64,000 nucleotides of DNA from Pseudomonas alcaligenes (GTDB taxonomy: Bacteria > Pseudomonadota > Gammaproteobacteria > Pseudomonadales > Pseudomonadaceae): contig NZ_CP154874.1 of the NCBI RefSeq assembly GCF_041729615.1, positions 439,001-503,000 of the forward strand, in the 5' to 3' direction. Position 1 is the stretch's first letter. Each line of letters opens with the position of its first letter. Positions 17,692 through 33,101 of the stretch are shown one piece after another. A program made the translations under genes and the position numbers. A model generated the notes under the pieces. That model was not told where the DNA came from. It saw nothing but the letters and a program-made list of their open reading frames with translations, and made no database searches.

Positions 17692-19059
17692 ATGCCCGCC
17701 CTCTCCCGCCCGGCCCGTACCCTGGCCGAAATCCGCGCCCTGCTGGCGCTGGCCACGCCGATCATCATCGCGCAGCTGGCCTACACCTCGATGGGCTTCG
17801 TCGACACCGTGATGGCCGGCCGCGTCAGCGCGCGCGACCTGGCCGGCGTGGCGCTGGGCAACTCGCTGTGGGTGCCGGTGTTCCTGCTGATGAACGGCAC
17901 CCTGCTGGCCACCACGGCCAAGGTCGCCCAGCGCTTCGGCGCCGGCAAGGAGGCCGAGAACGGCCCGCTGGTGCGCCAGGCCCTGTGGCTGGCGCTGGCC
18001 ATCGGCACGCTGTGCGCGGTGCTGCTGTGGAACGCCGAGCCGGTGCTGCGCCTGATGGGCGTGGATGCCGAACTCAGCGCCCTGGCCATGGGCTACCTGC
18101 GCGGCGTCGCCTGCGGCTTCCCGGCCACCGCGCTGTACCAGGTGCTGCGCTGCTTCAGCGACGGCCTGGGCCGCACCCGGCCGAGCATGGTGCTGGGCAT
18201 CTGCGGCCTGCTGCTGAACATCCCGCTGAACTACGTGCTGATCTACGGCAAGCTGGGCCTGCCGGCGCTGGGCGGCGTCGGCTGCGGCTGGGCCACCGGC
18301 ATCGTCATGTGGTGCAGCCTGCTGGGCATGCTCTGGTGGGTGCACTGGGCCCCGGCCTACCGCGCCAGCGGCCTGTTCCTGCGCTTCGACTGGCCCCAGT
18401 GGCCGGTGATCCGCCGCCTGCTCTCGGTCGGCCTGCCGATCGGCGTGTCGATCTTCGCCGAGTCGAGCATCTTCTCGGTGATCGCCCTGCTCATCGGCGG
18501 CCTCGGCGCCACCGTGGTGGCCGGGCACCAGATCGCCCTGAACTTCAGCTCGATGATCTTCATGATCCCCTATTCGCTGGCCATGGCCGCCACCGTGCGT
18601 GTGGGGCAGTCGCTGGGGCGCGGCACACCGCGCGATGCACGCTTCGCCGCCGGCGTGGCGATGGCCACCGCGCTGACCTATGCCTGCCTGTCGGCGAGCC
18701 TGGTGATGCTGCTGCGCGAGCCGATCGCGCGGATCTACAGCCCGGACCCGGAGGTGATCGCCATGGCCGCCACCCTGCTGGTGTATTCCGCGCTGTTCCA
18801 GTTCTCCGACGCCGTGCAGGTCACCGCCGCCGGCGCCCTGCGCGGCTATCAGGACACCCGCGCGACCATGCTGATCACCCTGCTCGCCTACTGGGGCATC
18901 GGCCTGCCGGTGGGCTATGCACTGGGCCTGTCCGACTGGCTGGGCCAGCCCTCCGGCCCCAGCGGCCTGTGGCAGGGCCTGGTGGCGGGCCTGACCTGCG
19001 CGGCCGTGCTGCTCGGCATCCGCCTGGCGCGCAGCGCGCGGCGGCATATCCGCGCGTAA
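17692..19059 (+). CDS. MATE family multidrug efflux transporter (NorM/PmpM-like)
   Basis: This 455-residue inner membrane antiporter has twelve hydrophobic segments. It opens with the MATE pattern LALATPIIIAQLAYTSMGFVDTVMAGRVSARDLAGVALG, and GLPIGVSIFAESSIFSVIALLIG starts the second bundle. Such proteins export cationic drugs and dyes in exchange for sodium ions or protons; which applies here cannot be read. The ATG at 17692 follows a TAGACTAG-containing upstream region 30-40 bases away, a possible -10. Confidence 0.92.
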   Translation: MPALSRPARTLAEIRALLALATPIIIAQLAYTSMGFVDTVMAGRVSARDLAGVALGNSLWVPVFLLMNGTLLATTAKVAQRFGAGKEAENGPLVRQALWLALAIGTLCAVLLWNAEPVLRLMGVDAELSALAMGYLRGVACGFPATALYQVLRCFSDGLGRTRPSMVLGICGLLLNIPLNYVLIYGKLGLPALGGVGCGWATGIVMWCSLLGMLWWVHWAPAYRASGLFLRFDWPQWPVIRRLLSVGLPIGVSIFAESSIFSVIALLIGGLGATVVAGHQIALNFSSMIFMIPYSLAMAATVRVGQSLGRGTPRDARFAAGVAMATALTYACLSASLVMLLREPIARIYSPDPEVIAMAATLLVYSALFQFSDAVQVTAAGALRGYQDTRATMLITLLAYWGIGLPVGYALGLSDWLGQPSGPSGLWQGLVAGLTCAAVLLGIRLARSARRHIRA

Positions 19060-19068
19060 GGTCCCGGT

Positions 19069-19521
19069 TCAATCGTCGAGTGCGGGGGTGGCGGCCAACG
19101 CCGCCCAGTAGGGCTCGGACAGGTAGGGCCGGCCGGCCAGCAGGTGCTCGAGATAGGCGCGGCTGGGCGCCAGGCCCTCGCTGCGCCAGACCGGGTTGGC
19201 AATGTACAGCCAGGCGCCGATCGGCCCGTGCTGCGTGTCAATCGGCATGCGCTCGCGGCTGTAGAAGATCGGCGTGCCCTCGTAGACATCCAGCTTGAGC
19301 AGTTCGTGCTCGTCGGCCAGGCGATAGAGCACGCCTTCCACCACCCCGCCGGTCTGATGGCGGATGTTGGCGTAGGCTCGCCCCGGATGGTCATGGGCAC
19401 GCTTGTCGAAGCACAGCCGGTAGCCGCCCAGGCGCCCCGCCAGCGCCTGCTCGACCGCCAGGCCGCGCGCCTGCATGCGCGCCGGGTTCATGTTGGAGCC
19501 GTAGGCGAAGTAGTAGGCCAT
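19069..19521 (-). CDS. Gamma-glutamylcyclotransferase family protein
   Basis: This 150-residue protein of the GGCT/AIG2-like fold begins [20 protein letters not shown]. The YGSN motif lines the substrate pocket, and the catalytic Glu is expected in the GVVEGVLYRLADEH segment. The family splits gamma-glutamyl peptides to 5-oxoproline, but bacterial members are often uncharacterised. Its ATG overlaps the tusA stop by one base, so the two genes are translationally coupled. Confidence 0.9.
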   Translation of the reverse strand: MAYYFAYGSNMNPARMQARGLAVEQALAGRLGGYRLCFDKRAHDHPGRAYANIRHQTGGVVEGVLYRLADEHELLKLDVYEGTPIFYSRERMPIDTQHGPIGAWLYIANPVWRSEGLAPSRAYLEHLLAGRPYLSEPYWAALAATPALDD

Positions 19522-19760
19522 CAGTCGGCCTTCTTGCGAATCCAGTACAGGTAGGTGCCGCCATCCTCGCCCTGCTCCAGCAGCTCGTGGCCGAGGAACA
19601 TGCAGAACTTGGGAATGTCGCGCTTGGTCGAGGGGTCGGTGGCGAGCACCTTGAGCAGGCCGCCGGCCGGCAGGTCGCGCACCTTGTTGTGCAGCATCAT
19701 CACCGGCTCGGGGCAGTTGAGGCCGCAGGCGTCGAGAATGGCGTCGGGTTGCAGGGACAT
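19521..19760 (-). CDS. tusA: Sulfurtransferase TusA
   Basis: This 79-residue sulfur carrier takes persulfide sulfur from IscS and passes it on for tRNA 2-thiouridine synthesis and other uses. The active Cys is in the family signature [20 protein letters not shown]. The remainder ([23 protein letters not shown]) matches the family, and the length is standard. A gamma-glutamylcyclotransferase gene follows with one base overlap. Confidence 0.94.
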   Translation of the reverse strand: MSLQPDAILDACGLNCPEPVMMLHNKVRDLPAGGLLKVLATDPSTKRDIPKFCMFLGHELLEQGEDGGTYLYWIRKKAD

Positions 19761-19828
19761 GGGCTACTCCGGAAAACTGGCGGCTATTGTGGCGCAAAGG
19801 CCACGATGCGCCCAGCGCGGGAGGGCGA

Positions 19829-20020
19829 ATGGTGGACGAGCAACGTGACTGGTGCGTGATGCGCCTGGACGACAACGGCAACCAGTTCGTCGTGCGCGCG
19901 GAGCTGGACCGGCGGCAGGCCGAACGCCTGGCCGCGGAGTACCAGGCCCGCGGCCACAAGCAGAGCTACTGGGCCTGCCGCCTCGTCCCCGGAGCGAACG
20001 ATCCCGGGCCTACACCCTAG
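19829..20020 (+). CDS. Small conserved hypothetical protein
   Basis: This 63-residue frame begins MVDEQRDWCVMRLDDNGNQF. It has GGGAGGG directly upstream of the ATG at 19829. It reads as a compact basic/acidic soluble domain: DNGNQFVVRAELDRRQAERL followed by AEYQARGHKQSYWACRLV. The pattern resembles small Pseudomonas proteins of unknown function. It is convergent with rlmM, 4 bases apart. No function is assigned. Confidence 0.65.
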   Translation: MVDEQRDWCVMRLDDNGNQFVVRAELDRRQAERLAAEYQARGHKQSYWACRLVPGANDPGPTP

Positions 20021-20024
20021 GCTG

Positions 20025-21074
20025 TTACAGCCGGCGCACGTGGCAGGTGACTTCCTCGCGGTCGTGATACAGCTGCTTGCAGCCGATGGCCACTTTCAGC
20101 CCGCGTGCCTTGAGGCCGCTGTCGATGCGCTCGAGCAGGCGCTGCACTTCGGCGTAGCGCTGTTTCATCGGCAGCTTGAGGTTGACCACCGCCTCGCGGC
20201 ACAGGCCCTCGCCCAGCCAGGTCTCGATCAGCGCCGCGGTGCGCGCCGGCTTCTCGACGATGTCGCAGACCATCCAGTCCACCGGCCGCCGCGGCCGGAA
20301 GGTGAAGCCGTCGGCCCGCTGGTGCTCGACCAGGCCGGAATACATCAGGCTCTCGGCCATGGGACCGTTGTCCACGGCGATGACCTTGAGCGAGCGGTTG
20401 ACCAGTTGCCAGGTCCAGCCGCCGGGCGCGGCGCCCAGGTCGACGGCGGTCATGCCGGCGGCCAGGCGGGCATCCCACTCGGCGCGCGGGATGAAGTGGT
20501 GCCAGGCCTCCTCCAGCTTGAGGGTGGAGCGGCTCGGCGCCTCGCGCGGGAACTTCAGGCGCGGGATGCCCATCGGCCACATCGCGCAGTTGTTCGCCGG
20601 GGCGATGCCGACGAACACCTCGCGGCCGCTGCGAAAGGTCAGCAGCAGGCGCGGCTTGCCGGCGTCCTCGACCAGCCGCCCGGCCTTGCCCAGCGCCTTG
20701 CGTAGCGGGGCCTCGAACTTCCTGCAGAAGTTCGACAGCTCCTTGCCCTCGTTGCTGTCGAACACCTCCAGCCACAGGCTGCCGCACTGCGGGTAGGCAG
20801 CCAGCACCTCCAGCAGCACGCTGATGCGGTCGCTCTCCGGCAGCTCGATGAAAGCGCCGCGCGCCCATTGCCGGGGAAAGATCAGCCGGTTGAAGCGCAG
20901 GCCGCGCTGCAGGCGCTCGCTCCCCTCGGCCTCGGCGCAGATGAACTCGGCATGGGCGCTGCCCGGTTTGGCCTTGGCATAGCCGGCCACGTCCAGGCGC
21001 GCGGCCTGGTCGCTGATCTCGGCGCAGACTTCGCCTTCGAAGCCGGGGCGACAGTGCAGTAACAGGGTATTCAT
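20025..21074 (-). CDS. rlmM: 23S rRNA (cytidine-2498-2'-O)-methyltransferase RlmM
   Basis: This 349-residue enzyme adds a 2'-O-methyl group to C2498 of 23S rRNA using S-adenosylmethionine. The N-terminal part is a THUMP-like RNA-binding region. The C-terminal Rossmann methyltransferase shows motif I AVDLGAAPGGWTWQLVNRS, plus VIAVDNGPM, WMVCDIVEKPAR and VVNLKLPMKQRY, which include the catalytic Lys-Asp-Lys set. It begins MNTLLLHCRPGFEGEVCAEI and diverges from acnA. Confidence 0.95.
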   Translation of the reverse strand: MNTLLLHCRPGFEGEVCAEISDQAARLDVAGYAKAKPGSAHAEFICAEAEGSERLQRGLRFNRLIFPRQWARGAFIELPESDRISVLLEVLAAYPQCGSLWLEVFDSNEGKELSNFCRKFEAPLRKALGKAGRLVEDAGKPRLLLTFRSGREVFVGIAPANNCAMWPMGIPRLKFPREAPSRSTLKLEEAWHHFIPRAEWDARLAAGMTAVDLGAAPGGWTWQLVNRSLKVIAVDNGPMAESLMYSGLVEHQRADGFTFRPRRPVDWMVCDIVEKPARTAALIETWLGEGLCREAVVNLKLPMKQRYAEVQRLLERIDSGLKARGLKVAIGCKQLYHDREEVTCHVRRL

Positions 21075-21194
21075 CGGACGGTCTCCTTCGGCCGCGCATG
21101 ATAGCCGAGTCCTGTGGCGGCGGCGCCCCGACGCAGTGGCGTGAGCCCCGTGCAGGGTCTAGTTTCAGAGTTCCTACCTCGCGGGAGACCCGCC

Positions 21195-23870
<2,676 letters not shown>

Positions 23871-23975
23871 GAGGTGGCAGGCCGGCGTACCAGAGCGGTC
23901 CGCCGGCCCGCCTCGGGCACGAAAGAACTGTGACCGGGAGCAAATCTGGATAGACTGGCCAACATTTATCGCGGC

Positions 23976-24002
23976 TCAACTTTTCCCGCTTCGAGCCGAT
24001 TA
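23976..24002 (+). promoter_or_regulatory. FliA (sigma28) promoter of the aer-like gene
   Basis: TCAACTTT at 23976-23983, an 11-base spacer and GCCGATTA at 23995-24002 match the sigma28 consensus TAAAGTTT-N11-GCCGATAA at 6/8 and 7/8 positions with exact spacing. It lies 30 bases before the start codon of a chemoreceptor gene, as expected for flagellar-regulon control. Confidence 0.75.
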
Positions 24003-24031
24003 AGCAGCAAAGAAGAACGGACCTGCGTGCA

Positions 24032-25597
24032 ATGAAAAACAACCAACCGGTCACCCAGCGCGAACGCACCTTCCCGGCCGAACAGCGGCTGATCTCCACC
24101 ACCGACCTGAAAGGCCAGATCACCTACTGCAACGACGCCTTCGTCGACATCAGCGGCTTCACCCGCGACGAGCTGATGCGCGCGCCGCACAACATCGTGC
24201 GCCACCCAGACGTGCCGCCGGCCGTGTTCGCCCACCTGTGGGCAACCCTGAAGAAGGGCCGCCCGTGGATGGGCATCGTCAAGAACCGCTGCAAGAATGG
24301 CGACCACTACTGGGTCAACGCCTACGTCACGCCGATGCTGGATAAAGGCCAGGTGGTCGGCTACGAATCGGTGCGGGTCAAGCCGAGCGCCGAGCAGGTG
24401 CGCCGCGCCGAGCAGCTCTATGCGCGGATCAACGCCGGCAAGTCGGCGATTCCCAAGCGCGACGCCTGGCTGCCGGTGGCCCAGGCCTGGCTACCCTTCA
24501 TCCTGGTCAGCCAGATCGGCTTCCTGATCGGCCACTGGATGGGCTCGACCTGGGGCTTCCTGCTCGCCGCCCTGCTCTCGGTGCCGCTAGGCCTGGCCGG
24601 CATCGCCTGGCAGACCCGCGGGGTCAAGCGCCTGCTGCGCCTGGCCGAGCAGACCACCTCGGACCCGCTGATCGCGCAGATGTACACCGACAGCCGCGGC
24701 GCCGAGGCGCGCCTGGAAATGGCCATGCTCAGCCAGGAAGCCCGCCTGAAGACCTGCCTGACCCGCCTGCAAGACACCGCCGAGCGCCTCACCCGCCAGG
24801 CCCGCGAGGCCGACCAACTGGCGCACAACAGCTCGGCCGGGCTGGAGCGCCAGCGCGTGGAAACCGAACAGGTGGCCACCGCGATCAACGAGATGGCTGC
24901 CACCACCCTGGAGGTGGCCAGCAACGTGGCGCGCGCCGCCATCGCCACCCAGGAAGCCAACCGCCTGACCGGCGAGGGACGCAATGTCGCCTCGGAAACC
25001 CGCGCGGCCATCCAGCGCCTGTCGCAATCGGTGGGCGAGACCGGCGAGACCGTGTCGCGCCTGGCCCAGGACAGCACCGAGATCGGCGGCGTGGTCGACG
25101 TGATCAAGGGCATCGCCGACCAGACCAACCTGCTCGCCCTCAACGCCGCCATCGAGGCGGCGCGCGCCGGCGAGATGGGCCGCGGCTTCGCCGTGGTGGC
25201 CGACGAGGTGCGCTCGCTGGCCCAGCGCACGGCCGAGTCCACCGAGCAGATCCACGGCCTGATCGCCAAGCTGCAGCGCACCGCCGAGGAGGCGGTGATG
25301 ACCATGGAAATCGGCCGCAAGCAGGCCGACGAGGGCGTGGAGCGCGTGCAGAAGGCCGACGAGGCGCTGCAGGGCATCAGCGACGCAGTGGCCAACATCA
25401 CCGACATGGCCAATCAGATCGCCGCCGCCGCCGAGGAGCAGAGCGCGGTAGCCGACGAGATCAACCAGAACATCACCACCATCGCCCAGCTGGCCGACCA
25501 GACGGCCGGCGAGGCGCAGAGCACCGCGCAGCTCAGCGAGGCGCTGACCACCACCGCCCAGGACCAGTACTCCCTGGTGGAGCGCTTCAACCGCTAA
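24032..25597 (+). CDS. aer: Aerotaxis receptor, PAS-domain methyl-accepting chemotaxis protein
   Basis: This 521-residue receptor signals to CheA/CheW. The N-terminal PAS domain (about residues 15-115; [59 protein letters not shown]) matches the FAD-binding Aer PAS. A paired hydrophobic segment at about 150-190 anchors it, followed by HAMP-like sequence. The coiled-coil signalling domain has the hairpin tip block [26 protein letters not shown]. No periplasmic domain is present, as in Aer. It sits after acnA, has a FliA promoter, and precedes the cbb3 cluster. Confidence 0.92.
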   Translation: MKNNQPVTQRERTFPAEQRLISTTDLKGQITYCNDAFVDISGFTRDELMRAPHNIVRHPDVPPAVFAHLWATLKKGRPWMGIVKNRCKNGDHYWVNAYVTPMLDKGQVVGYESVRVKPSAEQVRRAEQLYARINAGKSAIPKRDAWLPVAQAWLPFILVSQIGFLIGHWMGSTWGFLLAALLSVPLGLAGIAWQTRGVKRLLRLAEQTTSDPLIAQMYTDSRGAEARLEMAMLSQEARLKTCLTRLQDTAERLTRQAREADQLAHNSSAGLERQRVETEQVATAINEMAATTLEVASNVARAAIATQEANRLTGEGRNVASETRAAIQRLSQSVGETGETVSRLAQDSTEIGGVVDVIKGIADQTNLLALNAAIEAARAGEMGRGFAVVADEVRSLAQRTAESTEQIHGLIAKLQRTAEEAVMTMEIGRKQADEGVERVQKADEALQGISDAVANITDMANQIAAAAEEQSAVADEINQNITTIAQLADQTAGEAQSTAQLSEALTTTAQDQYSLVERFNR

Positions 25598-25614
25598 GCG
25601 GGCATCCTCAGAAC

Positions 25615-25640
25615 AAGGCCGGCAATTGCCGGCCTTTTTT
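25615..25640 (+). terminator. Intrinsic terminator after aer
   Basis: AAGGCCGGCAA at 25615-25625 pairs with TTGCCGGCCTT at 25626-25636, an exact palindrome running into six T. It lies 18 bases after the stop codon. Confidence 0.9.
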
Positions 25641-25669
25641 CTATCCGCGGCGAACCGCCAGCGCGGCCG

Positions 25670-26338
25670 TCACCCCCTCAGGAAGTCCGCCACCCTCATC
25701 GCCGCCCGCTGCAAATGCTGCGCATGAGTGAAACCCGAAGCCTTGAGCGGCTTGAGGTCGTGATCGGCGGCCGCCAGCCATTCGATGGCGATGCCCGGCG
25801 CCAGCCGGTAGCCATCGACCGTCTCGCGATTGCCCAGGGCATCGCGCTCGCCCTGGACGATCAGGGTCGGCGTGCGCAGCTCGGCCAGGTGCGCCACCCG
25901 CGGCTTCTCCGGCTTGCCCGCGGCATAGAAGGGATAGCCCAGGCAGACCAGCGCGTCGGCCCCCAGCTCGTCCGCCAGCAGGCTGGCCATGCGCCCGCCC
26001 ATGGACTTGCCACCGATGGCCAGCGGCCCCGGCACCAGGCCGCGCACCTCGCCGTAGACCGCGCGCCAGCAGTCCAGCAGTTGCCCCTGCGGATTGGGCG
26101 GGCGCTTGCCTGCGCCTGAACGGCGCTGCGCCATGTAGGGAAACTCGAAGCGCAGCACGTTCACCCCGCGCGCCGCCAGCAGCTCGGCCATGCGCTGCAT
26201 GAACTCGCTGTCCATCGGCGCGCCGGCGCCGTGGGCGAGGATCAGGGTGCCCTGCGACATTCCGTCCGCCCCGTTCCACAGCCATCCCCGCGCGCGGCAT
26301 TGATCCCCGTCAATAACCATCACCTTGCCATTACCCAT
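25670..26338 (-). CDS. Alpha/beta-fold family hydrolase (KANL3/Tex30-like)
   Basis: This 222-residue single-domain hydrolase shows the oxyanion region LILAHGAGAPMDSEFM, nucleophile elbow GGKSMGGRMASLLA, acid QGERDALG and His AADHDLKPLK. The family is widespread but its substrates are unknown. The start is uncertain: ATG at 26338 (MGNGKVMVIDGDQCRARGWL, with AGGG about 9 bases upstream) is used; ATG at 26320 is also plausible. It is divergent from the first ccoN, and the ANR box lies at or within its 5' end. Confidence 0.8.
   Translation of the reverse strand: MGNGKVMVIDGDQCRARGWLWNGADGMSQGTLILAHGAGAPMDSEFMQRMAELLAARGVNVLRFEFPYMAQRRSGAGKRPPNPQGQLLDCWRAVYGEVRGLVPGPLAIGGKSMGGRMASLLADELGADALVCLGYPFYAAGKPEKPRVAHLAELRTPTLIVQGERDALGNRETVDGYRLAPGIAIEWLAAADHDLKPLKASGFTHAQHLQRAAMRVADFLRG
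26300..26313 (+). promoter_or_regulatory. ANR (FNR-type) box upstream of the first ccoN
   Basis: TTGATCCCCGTCAA matches the ANR/FNR consensus TTGAT-N4-ATCAA at 9 of 10 defined positions. Its centre lies about 73 bases before the ccoN start. If it activates from -41.5, transcription would begin near 26348; a weak -10 (CATGCT, 26336-26341) fits that spacing. Anr itself is encoded at 40518-41252. Confidence 0.75.
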
Positions 26339-26379
26339 GCTTGCCCTGCTTTTCATAACCGTGGATGGAAGCCCAACAC

Positions 26380-27818
<1,439 letters not shown>

Positions 27819-27819
<1 letters not shown>

Positions 27820-28433
27820 TGAGCAGCAAACACGAAATACTCGAGAAGAACGTCGGCCTGCTGGCCATCGCCATGGTCCTGGCGGTGAGCATCGGCGGCC
27901 TGACCCAGATCGTCCCGCTGTTCTTCCAGGACGTGGTCAACGAGCCGGTCAAGGGCATGAAGCCCTACACCGCCCTGCAGCTGGAAGGCCGCGACATCTA
28001 CATCAAGGAAGGCTGCGTCGGCTGCCACTCGCAGATGATCCGCCCGTTCCGCGCCGAGACCGAGCGCTACGGCCACTACTCGGTGGCCGGCGAGAGCGTC
28101 TGGGACCACCCCTTCCTCTGGGGCTCCAAGCGTACCGGCCCGGACCTGGCCCGTGTCGGCGGCCGCTACTCGGACGACTGGCATCGCGCCCACCTGTACA
28201 ACCCGCGCAACGTGGTGCCGGAGTCGAAGATGCCGGCCTACCCCTGGCTGGTCGAGAACACCCTCGACGGCAAGGACAGCGCCGCCAAGATGCAGGCCCT
28301 GCGCACCCTCGGCGTGCCCTACAGCGACGAGGACATCGCCGGCGCCCGCGAGGCCGTCAAGGGCAAGACCGAGATGGACGCGCTGGTCGCCTACCTGCAG
28401 GTGCTTGGCACCAGCCTGAAGAACAAGAGGTAA
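27819..28433 (+). CDS. ccoO2: Cytochrome c oxidase cbb3-type subunit II (mono-haem), ANR-linked copy
   Basis: This 204-residue membrane-anchored c-type cytochrome passes electrons to CcoN. It has one N-terminal membrane segment ([21 protein letters not shown]) and a single haem-binding site in [20 protein letters not shown]. The sixth ligand Met is expected in [11 protein letters not shown]. It overlaps the ccoN stop by one base and is followed after 6 bases by ccoP, with no ccoQ in between. Confidence 0.96.
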
Positions 28434-28439
28434 TAGGAC

Positions 28440-29387
28440 ATGACCACTTTCTGGAGCTGGTACATCACCCTGCTCACCCTGGGCAGCCTGCTCGCCCTGC
28501 TGTGGCTGATCTTCGCCACCCGCAGCGGCGAGCGGCCGGGCCCGACCGACCAGACCCTCGGCCATGCCTTCGACGGCATCGAGGAATACGACAACCCCCT
28601 GCCGCGCTGGTGGTTCATGCTGTTCCTCGGCACCCTGGTGTTCGCCGGCGCCTACCTGCTGCTCTACCCGGGCCTGGGCAACTTCGCCGGCAAGCTGCCG
28701 GGCTACGAGGGCGGCTGGACCCAGGTCAAGCAGTGGCAGCGCGAGATGGACAAGGCCGACCAGGCCTACGGCCCGATCTACGCCAAGTACGCCAGCCTGC
28801 CGGTCGAGGAAGTGGCCAAGGACGAGCGCGCGCTGAAGATGGGCGGCCGTCTGTTCGCCTCCAACTGCTCGGTGTGCCACGGCTCCGACGCCAAGGGCGC
28901 CTACGGCTTCCCCAACCTGACCGACAACCAGTGGCGCTGGGGCGGCGATGCCGCCTCGATCAAGCAGACCATCGCCGCCGGACGTACCGGCATGATGCCG
29001 CCGCAGGCGCCGATGATCGGCGAAGAAGGCGTGCGCAACGTCGCCGCCTTCGTGCTCACCGAACTGGCCGGACGTCAGCTGCCGGAAGGCGAGCATGCCG
29101 ACATCGAGGCGGGGCGCAAGGTCTTCGCCAGCACCTGCTTCGCCTGCCACGGCGCCGACGGCCAGGGCACCCCGAGCATGGGTGCACCGAACCTGACCCA
29201 GCCCAGCGCCTTCATCTACGGCAGCAGCTTCGCCCAGCTGCAGCAGACCATCCGCTACGGCCGCAACGGCCACATGCCGGCGCAGCTGCAGTACGTCGGC
29301 AGCGAGGACAAGGTCCATCTGCTGGCCGCCTACGTGTACAGCCTGTCGCAGCAGAAACAGCCGCAGCAGTCGCTCGCCCAGGAATGA
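28440..29387 (+). CDS. ccoP2: Cytochrome c oxidase cbb3-type subunit III (di-haem), ANR-linked copy
   Basis: This 315-residue subunit accepts electrons from soluble cytochrome c. Two membrane helices (about residues 5-22 and 58-77) precede two CxxCH haem sites, [15 protein letters not shown] and [34 protein letters not shown] is a family signature. Compared with the second copy it lacks an insertion of about ten residues after the PGY of the first periplasmic stretch. It ends the first oxidase operon. Confidence 0.96.
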   Translation: MTTFWSWYITLLTLGSLLALLWLIFATRSGERPGPTDQTLGHAFDGIEEYDNPLPRWWFMLFLGTLVFAGAYLLLYPGLGNFAGKLPGYEGGWTQVKQWQREMDKADQAYGPIYAKYASLPVEEVAKDERALKMGGRLFASNCSVCHGSDAKGAYGFPNLTDNQWRWGGDAASIKQTIAAGRTGMMPPQAPMIGEEGVRNVAAFVLTELAGRQLPEGEHADIEAGRKVFASTCFACHGADGQGTPSMGAPNLTQPSAFIYGSSFAQLQQTIRYGRNGHMPAQLQYVGSEDKVHLLAAYVYSLSQQKQPQQSLAQE

Positions 29388-31183
<1,796 letters not shown>

Positions 31184-31184
<1 letters not shown>

Positions 31185-31801
31185 TGGCCGGTAGCAAACA
31201 CGAGATTTTCGAGAAGAACATCGGCCTGCTGTCGTTGTTCATGGTGATCGCCGTGAGCATCGGCGGCCTGACCCAGATCGTCCCGCTGTTCTTCCAGGAC
31301 GTCACCAACACCCCGGTCGAAGGCATGAAGCCGCGCACCGCGCTGGAGCTGGAAGGTCGCGACATCTACATCCGCGAAGGCTGCGTCGGCTGCCACTCGC
31401 AGATGATCCGTCCGTTCCGCGCCGAGACCGAGCGCTACGGCCACTACTCGGTGGCCGGCGAGAGCGTCTGGGACCACCCCTTCCTGTGGGGCTCCAAGCG
31501 TACCGGCCCGGACCTGGCCCGCGTCGGCGGCCGCTACTCGGACGACTGGCACCGCGCCCACCTGTACAACCCGCGCAACGTGGTGCCGGAGTCGAAGATG
31601 CCGTCCTACCCCTGGCTGGTCGAGAACAAGCTCGACGGCAAGGACACCGCGGCCAAGATGGAAGCTCTGCGTAGCCTCGGCGTGCCCTACACCGACGAAG
31701 ACATCGCCGGCGCCCGCGAGGCCGTCAAGGGCAAGACCGAGATGGACGCGCTGGTCGCGTACCTGCAGGGTCTTGGCACCGCAATCAAGAACAAACGGTA
31801 A
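31184..31801 (+). CDS. ccoO1: Cytochrome c oxidase cbb3-type subunit II (mono-haem), second copy
   Basis: This 205-residue protein has one membrane helix near the N terminus ([21 protein letters not shown]) and one haem site, [13 protein letters not shown]. It is nearly identical to the first ccoO through residues about 60-140. It is followed 3 bases later by ccoQ, which the first operon lacks. Confidence 0.96.
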
Positions 31802-31804
31802 CGC

Positions 31805-31993
31805 ATGATGGATATCGGGATGATTCGCGGCATCGGCACGGCGGTGGTCTTCATCGCCTTCGTCGGCGTGGTGCTCTGGGCTTACAGCAGCAAGCGCAAG
31901 TCCAGCTTCGACGAGGCGGCCAACCTGCCCTTCGCCGACGACGCCCCGACCCCCAAGCGTGACGAGCAAGCTTCTGGGAGCAATAAAGAATGA
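31805..31993 (+). CDS. ccoQ1: cbb3-type oxidase small subunit CcoQ
   Basis: This 62-residue protein has a single membrane helix ([30 protein letters not shown]) and a charged C-terminal tail, the standard CcoQ layout. It is thought to stabilise the oxidase complex. The ATG at 31805 is one codon ahead of a second ATG. It overlaps the ccoP start by 4 bases (ATGA). It is the only ccoQ in the window. Confidence 0.92.
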   Translation: MMDIGMIRGIGTAVVFIAFVGVVLWAYSSKRKSSFDEAANLPFADDAPTPKRDEQASGSNKE

Positions 31994-32967
31994 CTTTGTT
32001 CTGGAGTATCTACATCAGCGTACTGAGCCTCGGCACCATTGCCGCGCTCACCTGGCTGATCTTCGCGGTGCGCAAGGGTCAGCGCCCTGACACCACCGAG
32101 GAAACCGTGGGCCATGCCTTCGACGGCATCGAGGAATTCGACAACCCGCTGCCGAAGTGGTGGTTCATGCTGTTCATCGGCACCATCGTCTTCGCCCTCG
32201 GCTACCTGGCCCTGTACCCGGGCCTGGGCACCTGGAAAGGCCTGCTGCCGGGCTACAACGAAGCCGGCGACGGCAAGCCCTTCGCCAGCGGCGAAGCCGG
32301 CTGGACCGGCGTGCACCAGTGGGAAAAGGAGATGGTTCGCGCCGACAAGCAATACGCGCCTATCTATGCCAAGTACGCCAGCCTGCCGATCGAGGAAGTG
32401 GCCAAGGATGAGCAGGCCCTGAAGATGGGCGGCCGCCTGTTCGCCTCCAACTGCTCGGTGTGCCACGGCTCCGACGCCAAGGGCGCCTACGGCTTCCCCA
32501 ACCTGACCGACAACGAGTGGCGCTGGGGCGGCTCGCCGGCCGACATCAAGCAGACCATCATCGGTGGTCGCCACGGCATGATGCCGCCGCAGGCACCGAC
32601 CATCGGTGAGGACGGCGTGCGCAACGTCGCCGCCTACGTGCTCACCGAACTGGGCGGTCGCAAGCTGCCGGAAGGCGTGACTGCCGACATCGAAGCGGGC
32701 AAGAAGATCTTCTCCACCACCTGCTTCGCCTGCCACGGCGCGGACGGCAAGGGCACCCCGAGCATGGGCGCGCCGAACCTGACCAACCCGAGCGCCTTCA
32801 TCTACGGCAGCAGCTATGCCCAGCTGCAGCAGAGCATTCGCTACGGCCGCAGCGGCAACATGCCCGCCCAGCTGCAGTACGTCGGCAGCGAAGACAAGGT
32901 GCACCTGCTGGCCGCCTATGTGTACAGCCTGTCGCAGGGCAAGGCCGACGCCGCAGTCGAGAAGTAA
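31990..32967 (+). CDS. ccoP1: Cytochrome c oxidase cbb3-type subunit III (di-haem), second copy
   Basis: This 325-residue subunit has two N-terminal membrane helices, the signature [18 protein letters not shown], and haem sites [15 protein letters not shown] and [16 protein letters not shown]. It carries the segment [16 protein letters not shown], absent from the other copy. It ends the second oxidase operon, 134 bases before ccoG. Confidence 0.96.
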   Translation: MTLFWSIYISVLSLGTIAALTWLIFAVRKGQRPDTTEETVGHAFDGIEEFDNPLPKWWFMLFIGTIVFALGYLALYPGLGTWKGLLPGYNEAGDGKPFASGEAGWTGVHQWEKEMVRADKQYAPIYAKYASLPIEEVAKDEQALKMGGRLFASNCSVCHGSDAKGAYGFPNLTDNEWRWGGSPADIKQTIIGGRHGMMPPQAPTIGEDGVRNVAAYVLTELGGRKLPEGVTADIEAGKKIFSTTCFACHGADGKGTPSMGAPNLTNPSAFIYGSSYAQLQQSIRYGRSGNMPAQLQYVGSEDKVHLLAAYVYSLSQGKADAAVEK

Positions 32968-33101
32968 GGCTCCACCCGCCCGGACGCGACCGCCGGTCGC
33001 ACCCGGGCGACGCTCGATCAGGCGTACCATAGTGCATGTGAAATTCTGACTCCCTCGGCAAGTATCGGGGGAGCACTCACCCCAGCCGTGGTACGACCCT
33101 G

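Noticed and set aside
32986..33000. 6-bp hairpin GCGACC/GGTCGC after ccoP1
   Set aside because: Too short and without a T run to call a terminator; transcription may continue into ccoG.
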